From Eubacteriales bacterium (GTDB taxonomy: Bacteria > Bacillota > Clostridia > Oscillospirales > Oscillospiraceae), in the NCBI GenBank assembly GCA_030528965.1, contig JAUMXS010000034.1, positions 6,085 to 12,339 on the forward strand: a DNA stretch of 6,255 nt. The letters run 5' to 3'. Of the stretch, positions 5,363 to 6,255 are shown piece after piece. The notes beneath the pieces were generated by a model, which did not search any database, was not told where the DNA came from, and saw nothing but the letters and a program-made list of their open reading frames with translations. Made by a program: the position numbers and the translations under genes. The stretch's first letter is position 1; every line of letters starts with the position of its first letter.

Positions 5363-6255
5363 TTAAGTATTTTGATTCCCGATCATCCGCATCGCCTGAT
5401 CCATATCCATGGACAGAACACTGCTGACGCCTTTTTCCTGCATGGTAATGCCATACAGCATATCCGCACTTTCCATCATTCCGCGGCGGTGGGTAATCAC
5501 GATAAACTGCGTTCGGTCAGACATCTGACGCATATACTCCGCCGTCCGGTATACGTTGACTTCATCCAGTGCGGATTCGATCTCATCCATAATGCAGAAG
5601 GGCGTGGGCCGCACCTTCATCATCGCAAAGTACAATGCAATGGCAACGAAAGCCTTCTCACCGCCGGAAAGCAGGCTAATGGATGAAAGTGATTTCCCCG
5701 GCGGCTGGATCTGGATCTCGATACCGCAGCCAAGGGGATCTTTTTCATCCTCCAGCCGCAAAGTCGCCCGTCCGCCTCCGAAAAGTTCCTGGAATGTCTC
5801 CTGAAACTTATCCCGAATAGCCGTAAACTCCCGAAGGAAGACGCCTTCCATTTCCTTCGAAATATCCGCGATGATACCCACAAGCTCATCTCGGGCTCCC
5901 TGGACATCGTCACGCTGTCCGCTGAGAAACTCGTAGCGCTCGTTTACGCGACCGTATTCCTCAATCGCGCCAAGATTGGGCGTACCCAGAGATGCTATAT
6001 CCCGACGAAGCTCTGCCGCCCTGCGATTTGCCTGCGAGGTACTCTCGATGGGCTGTCGCTGCTGCTGCGCCGCGCTCCGGCTCAGCTCATAGTTATCCCA
6101 GAGCTTATCGATGATCTGTTTCTCTTCCATCTCGGCAGCATGGCCTTTTTGCTCAAGCTGCGCCAGATCATGTTCCATCGTGATTACATCACGGCTCTTT
6201 TCCTGTGCGGCGCGATCGTTCGTCAGCCGCCGTCCTTCCAATTCCAGACGATGAT
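5363..6255 (-). CDS. smc: Chromosome partition protein SMC, C-terminal part (gene cut by right window edge)
   Basis: SMC is the ATP-driven ring protein that condenses and segregates chromosomes with ScpA and ScpB. About 297 residues of roughly 1,190 are visible, and the frame is open to the right edge. The first roughly 150 residues are charged and heptad-like, the end of the returning coiled coil, with a Gln-rich stretch near 6070-6040 and the family block SLGTPNLGAIEEY (about 5992-5954). The C-terminal ATPase half-head follows: LSGGEKAFVAIAL (ABC signature, LSGGE at 5671-5657), FCIMDEIESALDE (Walker B with the catalytic glutamate, then the D-loop), and FIVITHRRGMME (H-loop histidine). It ends GITMQEKGVSSVLS and MIGNQNT. 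The Walker B reads MDEIESALDE where LDEVDAALDE is common, a conservative change. It is the most upstream gene seen, so the operon promoter is outside the window. Confidence 0.97.
   Translation of the reverse strand, partial: HRLELEGRRLTNDRAAQEKSRDVITMEHDLAQLEQKGHAAEMEEKQIIDKLWDNYELSRSAAQQQRQPIESTSQANRRAAELRRDIASLGTPNLGAIEEYGRVNERYEFLSGQRDDVQGARDELVGIIADISKEMEGVFLREFTAIRDKFQETFQELFGGGRATLRLEDEKDPLGCGIEIQIQPPGKSLSSISLLSGGEKAFVAIALYFAMMKVRPTPFCIMDEIESALDEVNVYRTAEYMRQMSDRTQFIVITHRRGMMESADMLYGITMQEKGVSSVLSMDMDQAMRMIGNQNT

Noticed and set aside
1..6255. Mobile element, prophage, CRISPR, toxin-antitoxin or defence system
   Set aside because: All coding space is taken by conserved housekeeping genes with tight spacing; no terminal repeats, direct-repeat arrays, integrase or transposase motifs were seen.

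Overview
This window is a compact housekeeping operon. All eight genes lie on the minus strand, so transcription runs from high to low coordinates. The order of transcription is: smc (3' part only), ftsY, rdgB (XTP/dITP pyrophosphatase), yhbY, a fused nadD-yqeK gene, an LCP-family (LytR-CpsA-Psr) gene, rsfS, and leuS (5' part only). The smc-ftsY linkage, the yhbY/nadD/yqeK/rsfS block, the LCP enzyme and the Bacillus-like LeuRS sequence point to a Gram-positive Firmicute, most likely an anaerobic Clostridia lineage of moderate GC (Oscillospirales/Christensenellales-like). That placement is from gene order and protein character only.

Region by region: 5363-6255 holds the SMC C-terminal coiled-coil end and ATPase head. 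4432-5340 is FtsY, the SRP receptor. 3833-4435 is RdgB, starting in an ATGA overlap with ftsY. 3538-3846 is YhbY, whose Shine-Dalgarno sequence lies inside the rdgB coding end. 2359-3534 is the NadD-YqeK fusion. 1061-2362 is the LCP wall-polymer transferase, starting in a second ATGA overlap. 658-1029 is the ribosome silencing factor RsfS. 580-657 is the only intergenic gap of any size. It carries a consensus -10 box, a perfect 9-bp GC-rich hairpin, and a competing hairpin that would cover the leuS ribosome binding site. 1-579 is the first 193 codons of leuS, running off the left edge.

The genes serve growth-linked core functions: chromosome condensation (SMC), membrane protein targeting (FtsY), nucleotide pool cleaning (RdgB), ribosome assembly and silencing (YhbY, RsfS), NAD synthesis coupled to Ap4A hydrolysis (NadD-YqeK), wall-polymer attachment (LCP) and tRNA charging (LeuS). 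Overlaps and very short gaps indicate translational coupling and one transcript. No mobile element, CRISPR array, RNA gene or sign of horizontal transfer was seen. I did not find a new defence or metabolic system. The points most worth a second look are the nadD-yqeK fusion and the possible RNA switch in the leuS leader.
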